DNA of 64,000 nucleotides from Gordonia hirsuta DSM 44140 = NBRC 16056 (GTDB lineage: Bacteria > Actinomycetota > Actinomycetes > Mycobacteriales > Mycobacteriaceae): NCBI RefSeq assembly GCF_000333015.1, contig NZ_BANT01000014.1, positions 62,001-126,000 of the forward strand, read 5' to 3'. Within the stretch, counting starts at the first letter, position 1. Each line of letters starts with the position of its first letter. The position numbers and the translations under genes were made by a program. The notes under the pieces were generated by a model. That model made no database searches. It was given only the letters and a program-made list of their open reading frames with translations, and had not been told where the DNA came from. Positions 26,013-34,755 of the stretch are shown here, piece by piece.

Positions 26013-27416
26013 GTGACCGCCGACTTCGTCGTCGTCGCCAACCGCCTGCCGGTCAATAAGCAGACCGCCGCCGACGGCACCGTCACGTGGACGCGGGCGC
26101 CCGGCGGTCTGGTGACCGCCCTGGCCCCGGTCTTCGACAGCCAGCCCGGCGCGTGGGTCGGCTGGACCGGCAGCACCGACGCGGACGATCGCCCGCACGT
26201 GGACGGAATCGACATCCACGCGGTACCGCTGAGCGCCGCCGAAGTCGAGGACTACTACGAAGGGTTCTCCAACTCGACGCTGTGGCCGCTGTACCACGAC
26301 GTCCTGGTCAAACCCGAGTACCGGGCCGACTGGTGGGACGTCTACGTCGAGGTGAACCGCCGCTTCGCCGCTGCCGCCGCGGCCGCCGCCTCGCCCGGCG
26401 CAACCGTGTGGGTGCAGGATTACCAGCTGCAGTTGGTGCCGGCGATGCTTCGACAGGACCGGCCGGATCTGAAGATCGGCTTCTTCCTGCACATCCCGTT
26501 CCCGCCGTACGAGCTGTTCAGCCAGTTGCCGTGGCGCCGGGAGATCCTCGAAGGGCTGCTGGGTGCGGATCTGATCGGTTTCCATCTGCCCGGCGGCGCA
26601 CAGAACTTCCTGACGCTGGCGCGCCGGATCCTGGGTGCCGACGCCTCCACCGGCCCGGTGGGTGTGCGCACCGACTTCGGCACCGTCGCACTGTCGGACC
26701 GCACCGTGCGGGTCGGCTCGTTCCCCATCTCGATCGACTCGGCGTCGGTGGCCGCCCAATCGTCCACCGACGCCGTGGCCCAGCGTGCCGCGGCGATCCG
26801 CGAGGAGCTGGGCGATCCGAAGACACTGCTGCTGGGCGTCGACCGGCTCGACTACACCAAGGGCATCGACGTGCGGGTGCAGGCTCTGCAGCGACTGTTC
26901 GCCGACGGCCGCCTCGATCCGGCCGACACCGTCTTCGTGCAGCTGGCCAGTCCCAGCCGCGAGAACGTCGAGAGCTATGCCCGGCTGCGGGATCTGGTCG
27001 AGCGCACCGTCGCCCATATCAACGGCACCTACGGCACCGCGGCGGCGCCGCCCATCCGCTATCTGCTGCAGCCGGTCCCCCGCGATGAGCTGCTGGCCTA
27101 CTTCGTCGCCGCCGATGCGACCCTGGTGACACCGCTGCGCGACGGGATGAACCTGGTCACCAAGGAGTACATCGCCTGTCGCGACGACCTGGGCGGAGCC
27201 CTGGTGCTCAGCGAATTCACCGGTGCCGCCATGGAGCTGAGCGACGCGTACCTGATGAATCCGTACGATCCGGTGTCCACCGATGCGGCCATCGTCGCCG
27301 CGGTGACCGACGACGACGCCGAGCGCCGCCGCAGAATGACGCTGCTGCGCGATCAGGTGATGAACAACGACGTCGACCAGTGGGCCCGCAGTTTCCTGCA
27401 GACCCTGAAGTCCTGA
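26013..27416 (+). CDS. otsA: Trehalose-6-phosphate synthase
   Basis: The 467-residue GT20 enzyme makes trehalose-6-phosphate from a nucleotide-glucose and glucose-6-phosphate. Expected motifs are [10 protein letters not shown] at the N-terminus (glucose-6-P site), [41 protein letters not shown], and the C-terminal [14 protein letters not shown] and [15 protein letters not shown] 26013 begins 6 nt after the small acidic protein. otsB follows after 64 nt with its own ribosome binding site. Trehalose serves osmoprotection and, in this order, mycolyl-trehalose lipids. Confidence 0.97.
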   Translation: MTADFVVVANRLPVNKQTAADGTVTWTRAPGGLVTALAPVFDSQPGAWVGWTGSTDADDRPHVDGIDIHAVPLSAAEVEDYYEGFSNSTLWPLYHDVLVKPEYRADWWDVYVEVNRRFAAAAAAAASPGATVWVQDYQLQLVPAMLRQDRPDLKIGFFLHIPFPPYELFSQLPWRREILEGLLGADLIGFHLPGGAQNFLTLARRILGADASTGPVGVRTDFGTVALSDRTVRVGSFPISIDSASVAAQSSTDAVAQRAAAIREELGDPKTLLLGVDRLDYTKGIDVRVQALQRLFADGRLDPADTVFVQLASPSRENVESYARLRDLVERTVAHINGTYGTAAAPPIRYLLQPVPRDELLAYFVAADATLVTPLRDGMNLVTKEYIACRDDLGGALVLSEFTGAAMELSDAYLMNPYDPVSTDAAIVAAVTDDDAERRRRMTLLRDQVMNNDVDQWARSFLQTLKS

Positions 27417-27480
27417 CGGCCCGTCGATCGGGCACACCGGAGCAGGCAGCGCCGGCGCCGTAGAGGAGGAGAGCAACGCG

Positions 27481-28260
27481 GTGAGCACCGACCACATCGA
27501 TCCCGAGCTGCGGCAGGCACTCGACCAATTCTGCGCCCTCGACCGGGTCCTGGTGGCCTCGGACTACGACGGGTGCATCGCACCGATCCAGCCCACTCCC
27601 GACCAGGCGTTCCCGAATCCGGACTCGCTGGCGGCCCTGAGCCGCTGTGCCGAGCGGCCTGGAACCCTGGCCGCCCTGGTCTCCGGGCGGGCCCGCGACA
27701 ATCTGGCCGCGATGTCCGGTGCCGGTGATCCGCTGGTCCTTGTCGGCAGCCACGGCGCCGAGTTCGACACCGGATTCGATCAGCCGCTGACTGCCGAACA
27801 GGCCGCGCTGCTCGAGCAGATCATCGCCGAGTTCCGCTCGATCGCCGCCCAGTTCCCGGGCACCGACGTCGAGGTCAAACCGGCCAGCACCACCCTGCAT
27901 GTGCGCAATGCGGCGCCCGAGGATGCCGAGGCGGCGCTGGAACTGGCGCACGCCGGGCCGGCCGGCCGGCCGGGTGTGCACATCACCGCCGGTAAGGCCG
28001 TGATCGAGCTGGCGGTGATCGAGACCAGCAAGGGCCTGGCCCTGGACCGTCTGCGGGAGTCCTTCGGCGCCCAGGCGGTGCTGTATCTGGGTGATGACGT
28101 CACCGACGAGAAGGCCTTCGCCCATCTGCGCCGGACCGACGACGGCGGCACCGACGTGGGCATCAAGGTGGGCGACGGGCACACCGCCGCACAGTTCCGG
28201 GTGCCCGGTACCGACGATGTGACCACCGTGCTGGCCTATGTCGCCGCGCAGCGCCGCTGA
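27481..28260 (+). CDS. otsB: Trehalose-6-phosphate phosphatase
   Basis: A 259-residue HAD-superfamily phosphatase that completes trehalose synthesis. Motif I reads SDYDGCIAPI, with both aspartates kept but Cys where HAD phosphatases usually have Thr or Val. Motif II is LVSGRA and motif III/IV include KPASTTLHVR and LGDDVTDEKAF. GTG 27481 is preceded by GGAGGAGAG. The gene follows otsA on the same strand, so the pathway is complete here. Confidence 0.93.
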   Translation: MSTDHIDPELRQALDQFCALDRVLVASDYDGCIAPIQPTPDQAFPNPDSLAALSRCAERPGTLAALVSGRARDNLAAMSGAGDPLVLVGSHGAEFDTGFDQPLTAEQAALLEQIIAEFRSIAAQFPGTDVEVKPASTTLHVRNAAPEDAEAALELAHAGPAGRPGVHITAGKAVIELAVIETSKGLALDRLRESFGAQAVLYLGDDVTDEKAFAHLRRTDDGGTDVGIKVGDGHTAAQFRVPGTDDVTTVLAYVAAQRR

Positions 28261-28287
28261 CGCGCAGATCCCGGTGCGTCCGCGGCG

Positions 28288-29427
28288 TCAGTGCCCGCTG
28301 CCGACCACGGCCAGCGGATCGCCGTAGACCTCGGCCAGCGCTACTGCGATCGGGGCGGTCTCGGGAACGTGCACGCCGAAGCGGGTCGGCACGATCTCCA
28401 GCGGCCAGCCGGTGGTGGTCGCCGCGTCGAAAGCGGCCTGCACCGGTTCCAGGCCGCGTGGATGGGCCGCGAAGGCATCCCCGGCCACGATCACCGAGTC
28501 GGGGTTGATCACATCGCGCATCACCGCCACCGATTCCCCCAGGACCCGCGCCCGGGCATCGTCGAGGGCGGTGGCGTCGTCGCTGCAGCCCAGTCGCGCC
28601 GCGGCGGCCTTGCGGGCCGCGGTCCCGATCACCGATTGCAGCGGAGCGACCGGAGCGGTGTCCAGCGGCCCCGGCGCCACCGGCAGCGCCGCGATCGACC
28701 CGGCGCCGCGGGTGGGCTGGTGCACCTCGTCTTCGATGATCATCGCCATCCCGACGGTCTCGCGGGCGTAGAAGAACAGTGCGGCACCGTGCGGGACCAC
28801 CTCACCGCCGAGCAGCAGTTCGGCTGCGGCCATGGCCTGGACGTGTTCGGCGACCGAGACCGGAACTCCGAGGGTCTCGTGCAGCCGCAGCCCCAGCCGC
28901 TGGGATCGCCAGCCCAGGATCGGATGATCCACCGTCCCGGTCGTCGCATCGACCGATCCGCCCAGTGCGGCCCCGGCCCACAGCAGCTGCCGCCCGGAGA
29001 ACCGGGCGGCCAGTTCGGCCAGCTGGGTACAGAGCCGCTGCACGGCGACCTCCGCGGCCACTCCGGACAGTTCCTGTGTCCGGATGGCGTGGCTGTACAG
29101 AGTCCGGCCGCCGATATCGGCGATCACCAGAGCCGTCCGGCGCGCACCGATGTGGATGCCGGCCACGCAGAAGCGGTCGCGGTCGAGGCTGAGGGGAACC
29201 TTGGGGCGGCCGACGCCCCGGCCATCGAGCAGATCCGGGCGCTCGTCCAGCAGCCCTGCAGCGGTCAGCGCGGTAATCTGCCGGTTGACCGTGGCCGCCG
29301 ACAACCCCGTCCGCTGCGCCACCTGATCCCGGACCGACGGACCGCCGACCCGGAGTGCATTGAGCACCAGACTGGCTGGCCCCGTCCCCACGCGCAGCTT
29401 CGCCGCAACCACCCCGGTGCCGGTCAT
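28288..29427 (-). CDS. ROK-family transcriptional regulator
   Basis: A 379-residue protein with an N-terminal winged helix (RDQVAQRTGLSAATVNRQITALTAAGLL) and a ROK sugar-kinase-like domain (GIHIGARRTALVIADIGG, GAALGGSVD, GVPVSVAEHVQAMAAAE). The usual ROK zinc motif C-x-C-x2-C is not visible, so it is likely a regulator without kinase activity. It may sense a sugar or sugar phosphate; trehalose genes lie beside it, convergently. It is divergent from an SDR gene across only 43 bp and TAAGTT lies 7 nt before its ATG. Confidence 0.82.
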   Translation of the reverse strand: MTGTGVVAAKLRVGTGPASLVLNALRVGGPSVRDQVAQRTGLSAATVNRQITALTAAGLLDERPDLLDGRGVGRPKVPLSLDRDRFCVAGIHIGARRTALVIADIGGRTLYSHAIRTQELSGVAAEVAVQRLCTQLAELAARFSGRQLLWAGAALGGSVDATTGTVDHPILGWRSQRLGLRLHETLGVPVSVAEHVQAMAAAELLLGGEVVPHGAALFFYARETVGMAMIIEDEVHQPTRGAGSIAALPVAPGPLDTAPVAPLQSVIGTAARKAAAARLGCSDDATALDDARARVLGESVAVMRDVINPDSVIVAGDAFAAHPRGLEPVQAAFDAATTTGWPLEIVPTRFGVHVPETAPIAVALAEVYGDPLAVVGSGH

Positions 29428-29470
29428 GACCTCGAACTTAGCAGCCGCCGCATCGGCCTAGACTGCTTCT
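29428..29470. promoter_or_regulatory. Overlapping divergent promoters, ROK regulator and SDR
   Basis: The 43-bp gap holds TAAGTT (29435-29440, minus strand, 7 nt to ATG) and TAGACT (29459-29464, plus strand, 6 nt to ATG). With 17-18 bp spacing, each -35 region falls on the other gene's -10. Confidence 0.5.
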
Positions 29471-30223
29471 ATGACGTCTTCTTCCGCCTCCACCCGCAAG
29501 ACCGCCGTCGTCACCGGTGCCAGTTCCGGTATCGGTGCCGCCGCCGCCCGCGCCCTGGCCCGGGACGGTTACGAGGTGGTGATCGGGGCCCGGCGGGTCG
29601 ACCGCCTGACCGAGCTGGCCGAGCAGATCGGCGGCCGCGCGATGTATCTGGACGTCACCGACGCCGCGTCGGTCGAGCGTTTCGCCGCCACCCTTGAACG
29701 TGTCGACGTGCTGGTGAACAATGCCGGCGGAGCCAAGGGGCTGGCGACGGTCAGTGAGGCCAACCTGGACGACTGGCGCTGGATGTGGGAGACCAACGTC
29801 GTGGGCACCCTGCGCATCACCAAGGCTCTCCTGCCGGCGCTGATCGCCTCCGGTGACGGTCTGATCGTGACGATCACCTCGATCGCGGCCCTGGAGGTCT
29901 ACGACAACGGCGCCGGCTACACCTCGGCCAAACACGCGCAGGGCGTTCTGCATCGGACACTGCGCGGGGAACTGCTGGGTAGTCCGGTGCGGCTGACCGA
30001 GATCTGCCCCGGCATGGTCGAGACCGAGTTCTCTCTGGTCCGGTTCGACGGGGACACCGACCGCGCCGATCAGGTCTATCAGGGACTGACCCCGCTGACC
30101 GCCGACGACGTCGCCGAGGTGATCGCGTTCGCCGCCTCCCGGCCACCGCACGTGAACCTCGACCAGATCGTCCTCAAACCGCGCGATCAAGCCGACGCCC
30201 GCCGCAACGTCCGCACCGGATAG
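29471..30223 (+). CDS. Short-chain dehydrogenase/reductase
   Basis: A 250-residue classical SDR. It has the cofactor site TGASSGIG near residue 15, VNNAGGA, the catalytic Ser in ITSIAALEVYD and Tyr-Lys in YTSAKH. VIGARRVDRL after beta-2 suggests NADP(H) preference. The substrate is unknown; close relatives are annotated as serine/3-hydroxy acid dehydrogenases (YdfG type). A comparable SDR lies near otsA in M. tuberculosis (Rv3485c, from memory). It is divergent from the ROK regulator, a possible controller. Confidence 0.88.
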   Translation: MTSSSASTRKTAVVTGASSGIGAAAARALARDGYEVVIGARRVDRLTELAEQIGGRAMYLDVTDAASVERFAATLERVDVLVNNAGGAKGLATVSEANLDDWRWMWETNVVGTLRITKALLPALIASGDGLIVTITSIAALEVYDNGAGYTSAKHAQGVLHRTLRGELLGSPVRLTEICPGMVETEFSLVRFDGDTDRADQVYQGLTPLTADDVAEVIAFAASRPPHVNLDQIVLKPRDQADARRNVRTG

Positions 30224-30258
30224 CCCGGGACCGGGCCGCACAGGCGGGGCTGCGCCGA

Positions 30259-30957
30259 TCAGATCGGACGGAAGCCCGCTCCGGCGCGGCCGTACTGGTG
30301 CAGGACCGCCAGGATGTCGGAGATCTTGGTGGCCACCATCGGGCTGAAGATCGGGAACCCGGCGATCGGGCACTGCAGCGCGACCCCGCCGATCCGCTGA
30401 CCACCGTTGAGCATGCCGACCAGGCGGCTGCCGTGCAGCACCGGTCCGCCGGAGTCACCGGCGGCGGCGCAGACATAGCTGGTGGTGCGGACACTGCCCT
30501 CCTGCAGCATCGGACCGCAGGTGAAGCCGGTGGTGGCCCCCATCTTGCAGACATTGGTACCGAACGACGGCACCCGGCCCACCGAGCTGATCCGTGCCTG
30601 GCCGACCGAGCGGACCGGCCGCACCTTGGCCGCATCGAGGGCGACCACGGCGAAGTCTCCGCCCTTGCTCAGCAGCGTCACCCGCCCGATGATTCCGGCG
30701 GCGCGTTTACCGCGCACGCTGACGTTGTAGTTGCCGCCCTGGGCGCAGTGCGCCGCAGTCAGCCCGACCAGCCCGCCGCTGCGGTCCCGGCCGACGGCGG
30801 TCATGGTGCACTGGTATTTGCCGCCCAGGACGATGGCGGTGCCACCGCCGACGTTCACCTTCGGTGCCGCCTGCGCAGAGCCGGTGGCCAGACCCAGCGA
30901 CATCACGGCCAGCACGGCGATCAGCAGAACCAGCACGGTCCGGCGCAGCACGGTCAT
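30259..30957 (-). CDS. Secreted chymotrypsin-like serine protease
   Basis: A 232-residue S1-type protease with signal peptide (TVLRRTVLVLLIAVLAVMS, cleavage near AQAAP). The triad is seen in order: His in LTAAHCAQ, Asp in GGDFAVVAL, Ser in AAAGDSGGPVLHG. Cysteines near Q-C-T, A-H-C, V-C-K, T-C-G, V-C-A and Q-C-P could form three disulfides. There is no clear propeptide. ATG 30957 follows AGGGAGCTGTT. It is a single gene converging with the SDR. Confidence 0.88.
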   Translation of the reverse strand: MTVLRRTVLVLLIAVLAVMSLGLATGSAQAAPKVNVGGGTAIVLGGKYQCTMTAVGRDRSGGLVGLTAAHCAQGGNYNVSVRGKRAAGIIGRVTLLSKGGDFAVVALDAAKVRPVRSVGQARISSVGRVPSFGTNVCKMGATTGFTCGPMLQEGSVRTTSYVCAAAGDSGGPVLHGSRLVGMLNGGQRIGGVALQCPIAGFPIFSPMVATKISDILAVLHQYGRAGAGFRPI

Positions 30958-31301
30958 CAAACAGCTCCCTGGAAAGTTTCGGTGCGACAGCGTCCCGAGC
31001 CTACCGGCCGGTAGCCCTGTCCGCGGACCCCGGGTTCGACGAGCCGGTGCAGAGTGAAGAACGATCGGTCGACGCCGTTGACTGAAACGGATCGATGCAA
31101 TGAGGCTTCATCCCAACCGAAGGAACGAACATCTCCGGGCCGCCCAGCCGGCCGCCGCGGCCCGCACAACACAGTGTTCACGCAGCTCAGAAGCCCATTT
31201 TCAGGGATCTGTCAACCGTTGCATGCACACTCATCACGACTGTCCACAACCCTGCCGAAAAGGCCTTAACGGCTCCGGGCATCCCGCTTACAGTCACTCG
31301 C
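30958..31301. other. Non-coding gap between protease and sigma factor genes
   Basis: These 344 bp hold no gene I can support. They contain the protease ribosome binding site at the left end and the sigma-factor promoter at the right end. The middle is somewhat AT-richer than its surroundings and shows no long inverted repeat. Confidence 0.6.
31289..31294 (+). promoter_or_regulatory. Putative leaderless -10 of sigM-like gene
   Basis: TACAGT ends 7 nt before ATG 31302; TTAACG at 31266-31271 sits 17 bp upstream as a possible -35. Confidence 0.45.
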
Positions 31302-31871
31302 ATGACTCGGGGGATCATCGACACTGTCAGCGATGCCGACCTGTTAAGGGCCGGCGCCAGGGGCGACGGGGACGCCTTTGCCACGTTGTTCCAAAGGCAC
31401 CAGCGGTATCTGTGGGCGATCGCCCTGCGCACCACCGGAGACACCGACGACGCCGCCGATGCACTCCAGGAGGCCTACGTGTCCATCATCCGCACTGCAG
31501 CGGGATTCCGGGCCGACTCGTCGGTGCAGTGCTGGATGCACCGGATCGTGGTGAACTCCGGTCTCGACCGGATCCGCCGGCGTCGCTACCACGACACCAG
31601 TCCGCTACCGCTCTGGGATGACGAGGCCCCCGATCGCGGTGCGAAAGATTTCACCGAGGCGATCGACCTGCGGTTGTCGATCGGACGGGCACTCGATGTC
31701 CTCCCGGCCGGTCAACGCGAGGCGATCGTCGCCGTCGACATCGAGGGCCGCACCATCGACGAGACCGCCTCGCTGCTCGGTGTGGCCGTGGGCACCGTCA
31801 AGAGCCGCTGCGCCCGCGGCCGGCTGAAGCTGGCCCTGGTTCTGGGCCACCTGAAGACCGACGACTGCTGA
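31302..31871 (+). CDS. sigM: ECF sigma factor, SigM-like
   Basis: The 189-residue protein has region 2 (DAFATLFQRHQRYLWAIALR, DAADALQEAYVSI) and region 4 (LPAGQREAIVAVDIEGRTIDETASLLGVAVGTVKSRCARGRLKLA). SSVQCWMHRIVVNSGLDRIRRRR closely recalls M. tuberculosis SigM. In that organism sigM is followed by its membrane anti-sigma factor and thioredoxin genes. Here the next gene, deoC, is on the other strand 12 nt away, so no anti-sigma partner is adjacent. A leaderless start is likely. Confidence 0.82.
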   Translation: MTRGIIDTVSDADLLRAGARGDGDAFATLFQRHQRYLWAIALRTTGDTDDAADALQEAYVSIIRTAAGFRADSSVQCWMHRIVVNSGLDRIRRRRYHDTSPLPLWDDEAPDRGAKDFTEAIDLRLSIGRALDVLPAGQREAIVAVDIEGRTIDETASLLGVAVGTVKSRCARGRLKLALVLGHLKTDDC

Positions 31872-31883
31872 ACCGCCGCACCG

Positions 31884-32558
31884 CTATTCGGGAAAACCGG
31901 ACAGCACCTCGGCTGTCCCGGACAGCCCCAGCCGGCTGGCTCCGGCCGCGATCAGGTCGGCCGCGAAGGCGCTATCGCGGATACCGCCGCTGGCTTTGAC
32001 ACCCGCGCCGGTCCCGACCGCCTCCCGCATGATCCGCACCGCCTCCACGCTGGCCCCGCCGGCGGGATGAAAACCGGTCGAGGTCTTGACGAAGTCGGCG
32101 CCGCCGGCCACGGCCCGGCGGCATACCTCGGCCAGCCCGTCGGGACCGATCGTGTCCAGCAGCACGGCCGACTCGACGATCACCTTCAGCACTGCGTCCC
32201 CGGCGCCCTCACGAACGGTGATGATCTCGGCGAAGATCTCGTCGTACCGACCGTCGACGGCGGCACCGATGTCGATCACCATATCGATCTCGTCGGCACC
32301 GGAGTCGACGGCCAGGCGCGCTTCGGCCGCCTTGACCAGCGAATGGTGTTTCCCCGACGGAAAGCCGACCACGACGCAGGTCTTCTGCGCACCGGTATCG
32401 ATGGGCAGCATCGACGGTGACAGACACACCGAATAGGTGCCCAGGCGGGCCGCCTCGGCCGCGGTGGCGGCGGCATCCTCGCGGGTGGCTTCCGGCTTGA
32501 GCAGAGTGTGGTCGACGATGGCCGCGACGTCGGAGCGGCGCAGTACTGGTTCAGTCAC
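31884..32558 (-). CDS. deoC: Deoxyribose-phosphate aldolase
   Basis: A 224-residue class I aldolase that splits 2-deoxyribose-5-phosphate. The Schiff-base lysine is in DFVKTSTGF, with the second active-site lysine in VKASGGIRD and the early Asp in [10 protein letters not shown]. The GTG start at 32558 has CAAGCT 7 nt upstream. It is divergent from purU with 27 bp between start codons. M. tuberculosis deoC (Rv0478) sits in the same neighbourhood. Confidence 0.95.
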   Translation of the reverse strand: MTEPVLRRSDVAAIVDHTLLKPEATREDAAATAAEAARLGTYSVCLSPSMLPIDTGAQKTCVVVGFPSGKHHSLVKAAEARLAVDSGADEIDMVIDIGAAVDGRYDEIFAEIITVREGAGDAVLKVIVESAVLLDTIGPDGLAEVCRRAVAGGADFVKTSTGFHPAGGASVEAVRIMREAVGTGAGVKASGGIRDSAFAADLIAAGASRLGLSGTAEVLSGFPE

Positions 32559-32565
32559 ATCTTCG

Positions 32566-32578
32566 AGCTTGGCACACT
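32566..32578. promoter_or_regulatory. Back-to-back -10 elements of deoC and purU
   Basis: CAAGCT (32566-32571, minus, 7 nt to GTG 32558) and CACACT (32573-32578, plus, 7 nt to GTG 32586) are one base apart. Both match only the most conserved -10 positions (A2 and T6). Confidence 0.35.
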
Positions 32579-32585
32579 GGACCGG

Positions 32586-33497
32586 GTGAACGCCTTTGAG
32601 ACCCGGCCCGAGATCCGCCAGCCCGCGGACGGGCGCACCTTCGTCCTGACCCTGGGCTGCCCGGACCGCACCGGCATCGTCGCCGCCCTCTCCGGATTCA
32701 TCGCCGAGATCGGCGGCTGGATCACCGAGGCCGCGTATCACTCCGACTCCACCTCGGGCTGGTTCTTCACCCGCCAGGCCATCCGCGCCGACTCGGTGCC
32801 GATGCCGGTCGAGGAGATCCGGGAACGCTTCGCCGCCGTGGCCACCCGCCTCGGCCCGGAGACCGAATGGCAGCTGACCGATTCGGGCGAACCCAAGTCC
32901 GTGGTGCTGCTGGTGAGCAAGGACAGCCACTGCCTCACCGATCTGCTCTCCCGCGCCGAACGCGGCGAGCTGCCGGCCCGGATCGACGCGGTGATAGGCA
33001 ACCACCTGGATCTGGAACTGCCGACGACGCGCTTCGGCGTGCCCTTCCACCACGTCCCGTTCCCGGCCGGCGATCCGGAAGGGAAGGCCGCCGCCTTCGC
33101 GCAGGTGCAGCAGCTGGTCGACGCTCACTCACCCGATGCGATCGTGCTGGCCCGATTCATGCAGATCCTCCCGGCCGACCTGTGCGAGGCGTGGGCCGGA
33201 CGCGCCATCAACATCCATCACAGCTTCCTGCCGAGCTTCATCGGCGCGCGCCCGTACCACCAGGCGTTCGATCGCGGGGTCAAGCTGATCGGGGCCACCT
33301 GTCACTACGTCACCGCCGACCTGGATGCCGGACCCATCATCGAGCAGGACGTCGGCCGGATCAACCACGAGCAGACTCCCGCGGACATGGTCCGGCAGGG
33401 CCGGGACATCGAGACGCTGGTGCTCTCCCGCGGGGTGCGCTGGCACCTGGAGGACCGCGTTCTGGTGCATGGCCGCAAGACCGTGGTCTTCGCCTGA
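32586..33497 (+). CDS. purU: Formyltetrahydrofolate deformylase
   Basis: The 303-residue enzyme releases formate from 10-formyl-THF, feeding formate to purine synthesis and balancing one-carbon units. An N-terminal ACT-like domain ([24 protein letters not shown]) is followed by a formyltransferase fold with [21 protein letters not shown] and [20 protein letters not shown], holding the catalytic Asn, His and Asp. GTG 32586 has no ribosome binding site, which fits a leaderless transcript. It interrupts the deoC-DUF2993 adjacency known from mycobacteria. Confidence 0.94.
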   Translation: MNAFETRPEIRQPADGRTFVLTLGCPDRTGIVAALSGFIAEIGGWITEAAYHSDSTSGWFFTRQAIRADSVPMPVEEIRERFAAVATRLGPETEWQLTDSGEPKSVVLLVSKDSHCLTDLLSRAERGELPARIDAVIGNHLDLELPTTRFGVPFHHVPFPAGDPEGKAAAFAQVQQLVDAHSPDAIVLARFMQILPADLCEAWAGRAINIHHSFLPSFIGARPYHQAFDRGVKLIGATCHYVTADLDAGPIIEQDVGRINHEQTPADMVRQGRDIETLVLSRGVRWHLEDRVLVHGRKTVVFA

Positions 33498-33513
33498 CGC
33501 GGCCGTTACCGAC

Positions 33514-34746
33514 TCAGGTGCACTTGTCGGCGCCGGTCACCAGGTTGCCGCCGCCGACACTGGCCGCCTGCAGGTTCACATCGTCGCCGGCGAATGAGAA
33601 CTCGACGCCCTGATCGGTGACCTTCAGGTTCTTGACCTTGATCTGGGTGAACAGCGGCCCGAACATGCCCTCGGCGACCTGATCGACGATCTGCTGGGCG
33701 AAGTTGTTGGGCAATCCGATCCCGAACGTCTTGGCCTCTTCGACACGGAAGTCGACGTTGCCGTTGTCGGTGGTGACCGGTTTGAGGACGACCGTTGCGG
33801 GCACCGAGAGGAAGAGCATCCGGTACGACGAGTCGATCGTGATGGTTCCGGCGTCACCGTTGCCGGTGATCGACTGGATCTGCGCGGCCTCGGCGCCACC
33901 GGAGGCCGCATTGCCCTGGTCTGCCAACTCCTGCACCCGGCTGTACGGGATATAGGTGGTGCCCCGCAGGCTCTGCGCCGATCGGCCGTCCCGTGCCACT
34001 TCGTCGGCCCGGGCATGCAGACGCATCGCGCTGCCGGACGAGGCGTCGTTGGTATCGACCTGGACCCAGTCGACGTGACCGCTGAACCAGGCACCCAGCA
34101 TCAGCCCGCGCGGTACCGAGACGGTGGTCGAGGTGCCCGTGAGATTGGTGAACGCCGACTCGAGACAACTGGTGACCCGGTGCCGCAGATACAGTTCGGT
34201 GCCCACCCCGGCGATCACGCCGAGGAGCACCACCGCGGTGGTGATCAGTGCGGCGGTGCGCCACATCTTCTTGCGCTGCGGACGGCTGCGCACCACCTGA
34301 TCGGCCGGGTCCGGCACCGGCGGCTGGTCGTCGGCGATCACCGGCACCTGATCATCGATGCGGGTGAACCCGGTACCGGGCAGTCGTTTGGTCATCGGGC
34401 CGGTCACCGGATCGCCGGGCGGCGGCCCGGGCTGGGCCCGCAGTTCATCGGTGGTCGGCTCGGACCCGGCTGCCGGCAGCCGATCGGTCGGGCCCGATTC
34501 CGGTCCCACCGCCTCGTCGTCGGTGGCTGACACCGGATCGGCGGCAGAGACGGCGTCTTCTGCCGGCACCGAGTCGGCTGTGACGTCCGGAGTATCGATC
34601 CGGCCGGCAGCGGGTCCCGACGCGGAGGCAGACTCCGGGGCGGGGGTCGCATCGGCGGCAGACTCGGGAGTCGCGGTCACCTCGTTCTGCGCTGCGGCGG
34701 CCGCGGACTCGGGAGCGTCGCCGGTATCCTCGTTCTTCTCGCTCAT
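33514..34746 (-). CDS. DUF2993 (LmeA-like) envelope protein with long acidic N-terminus
   Basis: A 410-residue protein. The first 165 residues are an Ala/Pro/Glu-rich disordered cytosolic tail. One transmembrane helix (TAALITTAVVLLGVIAGVG, near residue 175) follows, then about 210 outside residues of the DUF2993 fold, a lipid-binding domain as in LmeA of mycobacteria. VSVPRGLMLGAWFSGHVDWVQVD is typical of the domain. The ATG follows AAAGGGG. It is 9 nt behind the nitrilase gene, in the same order as Rv0480c-Rv0479c in M. tuberculosis. A role in envelope lipid or lipoglycan handling is likely. Confidence 0.82.
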   Translation of the reverse strand: MSEKNEDTGDAPESAAAAAQNEVTATPESAADATPAPESASASGPAAGRIDTPDVTADSVPAEDAVSAADPVSATDDEAVGPESGPTDRLPAAGSEPTTDELRAQPGPPPGDPVTGPMTKRLPGTGFTRIDDQVPVIADDQPPVPDPADQVVRSRPQRKKMWRTAALITTAVVLLGVIAGVGTELYLRHRVTSCLESAFTNLTGTSTTVSVPRGLMLGAWFSGHVDWVQVDTNDASSGSAMRLHARADEVARDGRSAQSLRGTTYIPYSRVQELADQGNAASGGAEAAQIQSITGNGDAGTITIDSSYRMLFLSVPATVVLKPVTTDNGNVDFRVEEAKTFGIGLPNNFAQQIVDQVAEGMFGPLFTQIKVKNLKVTDQGVEFSFAGDDVNLQAASVGGGNLVTGADKCT

Positions 34747-34755
34747 CTGGCCCCT

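Noticed and set aside
25236-27497. Long minus-strand open frame opposite thrE and otsA
   Set aside because: Codon-position shadow of otsA; composition is not that of a real protein and it crosses several gene boundaries.
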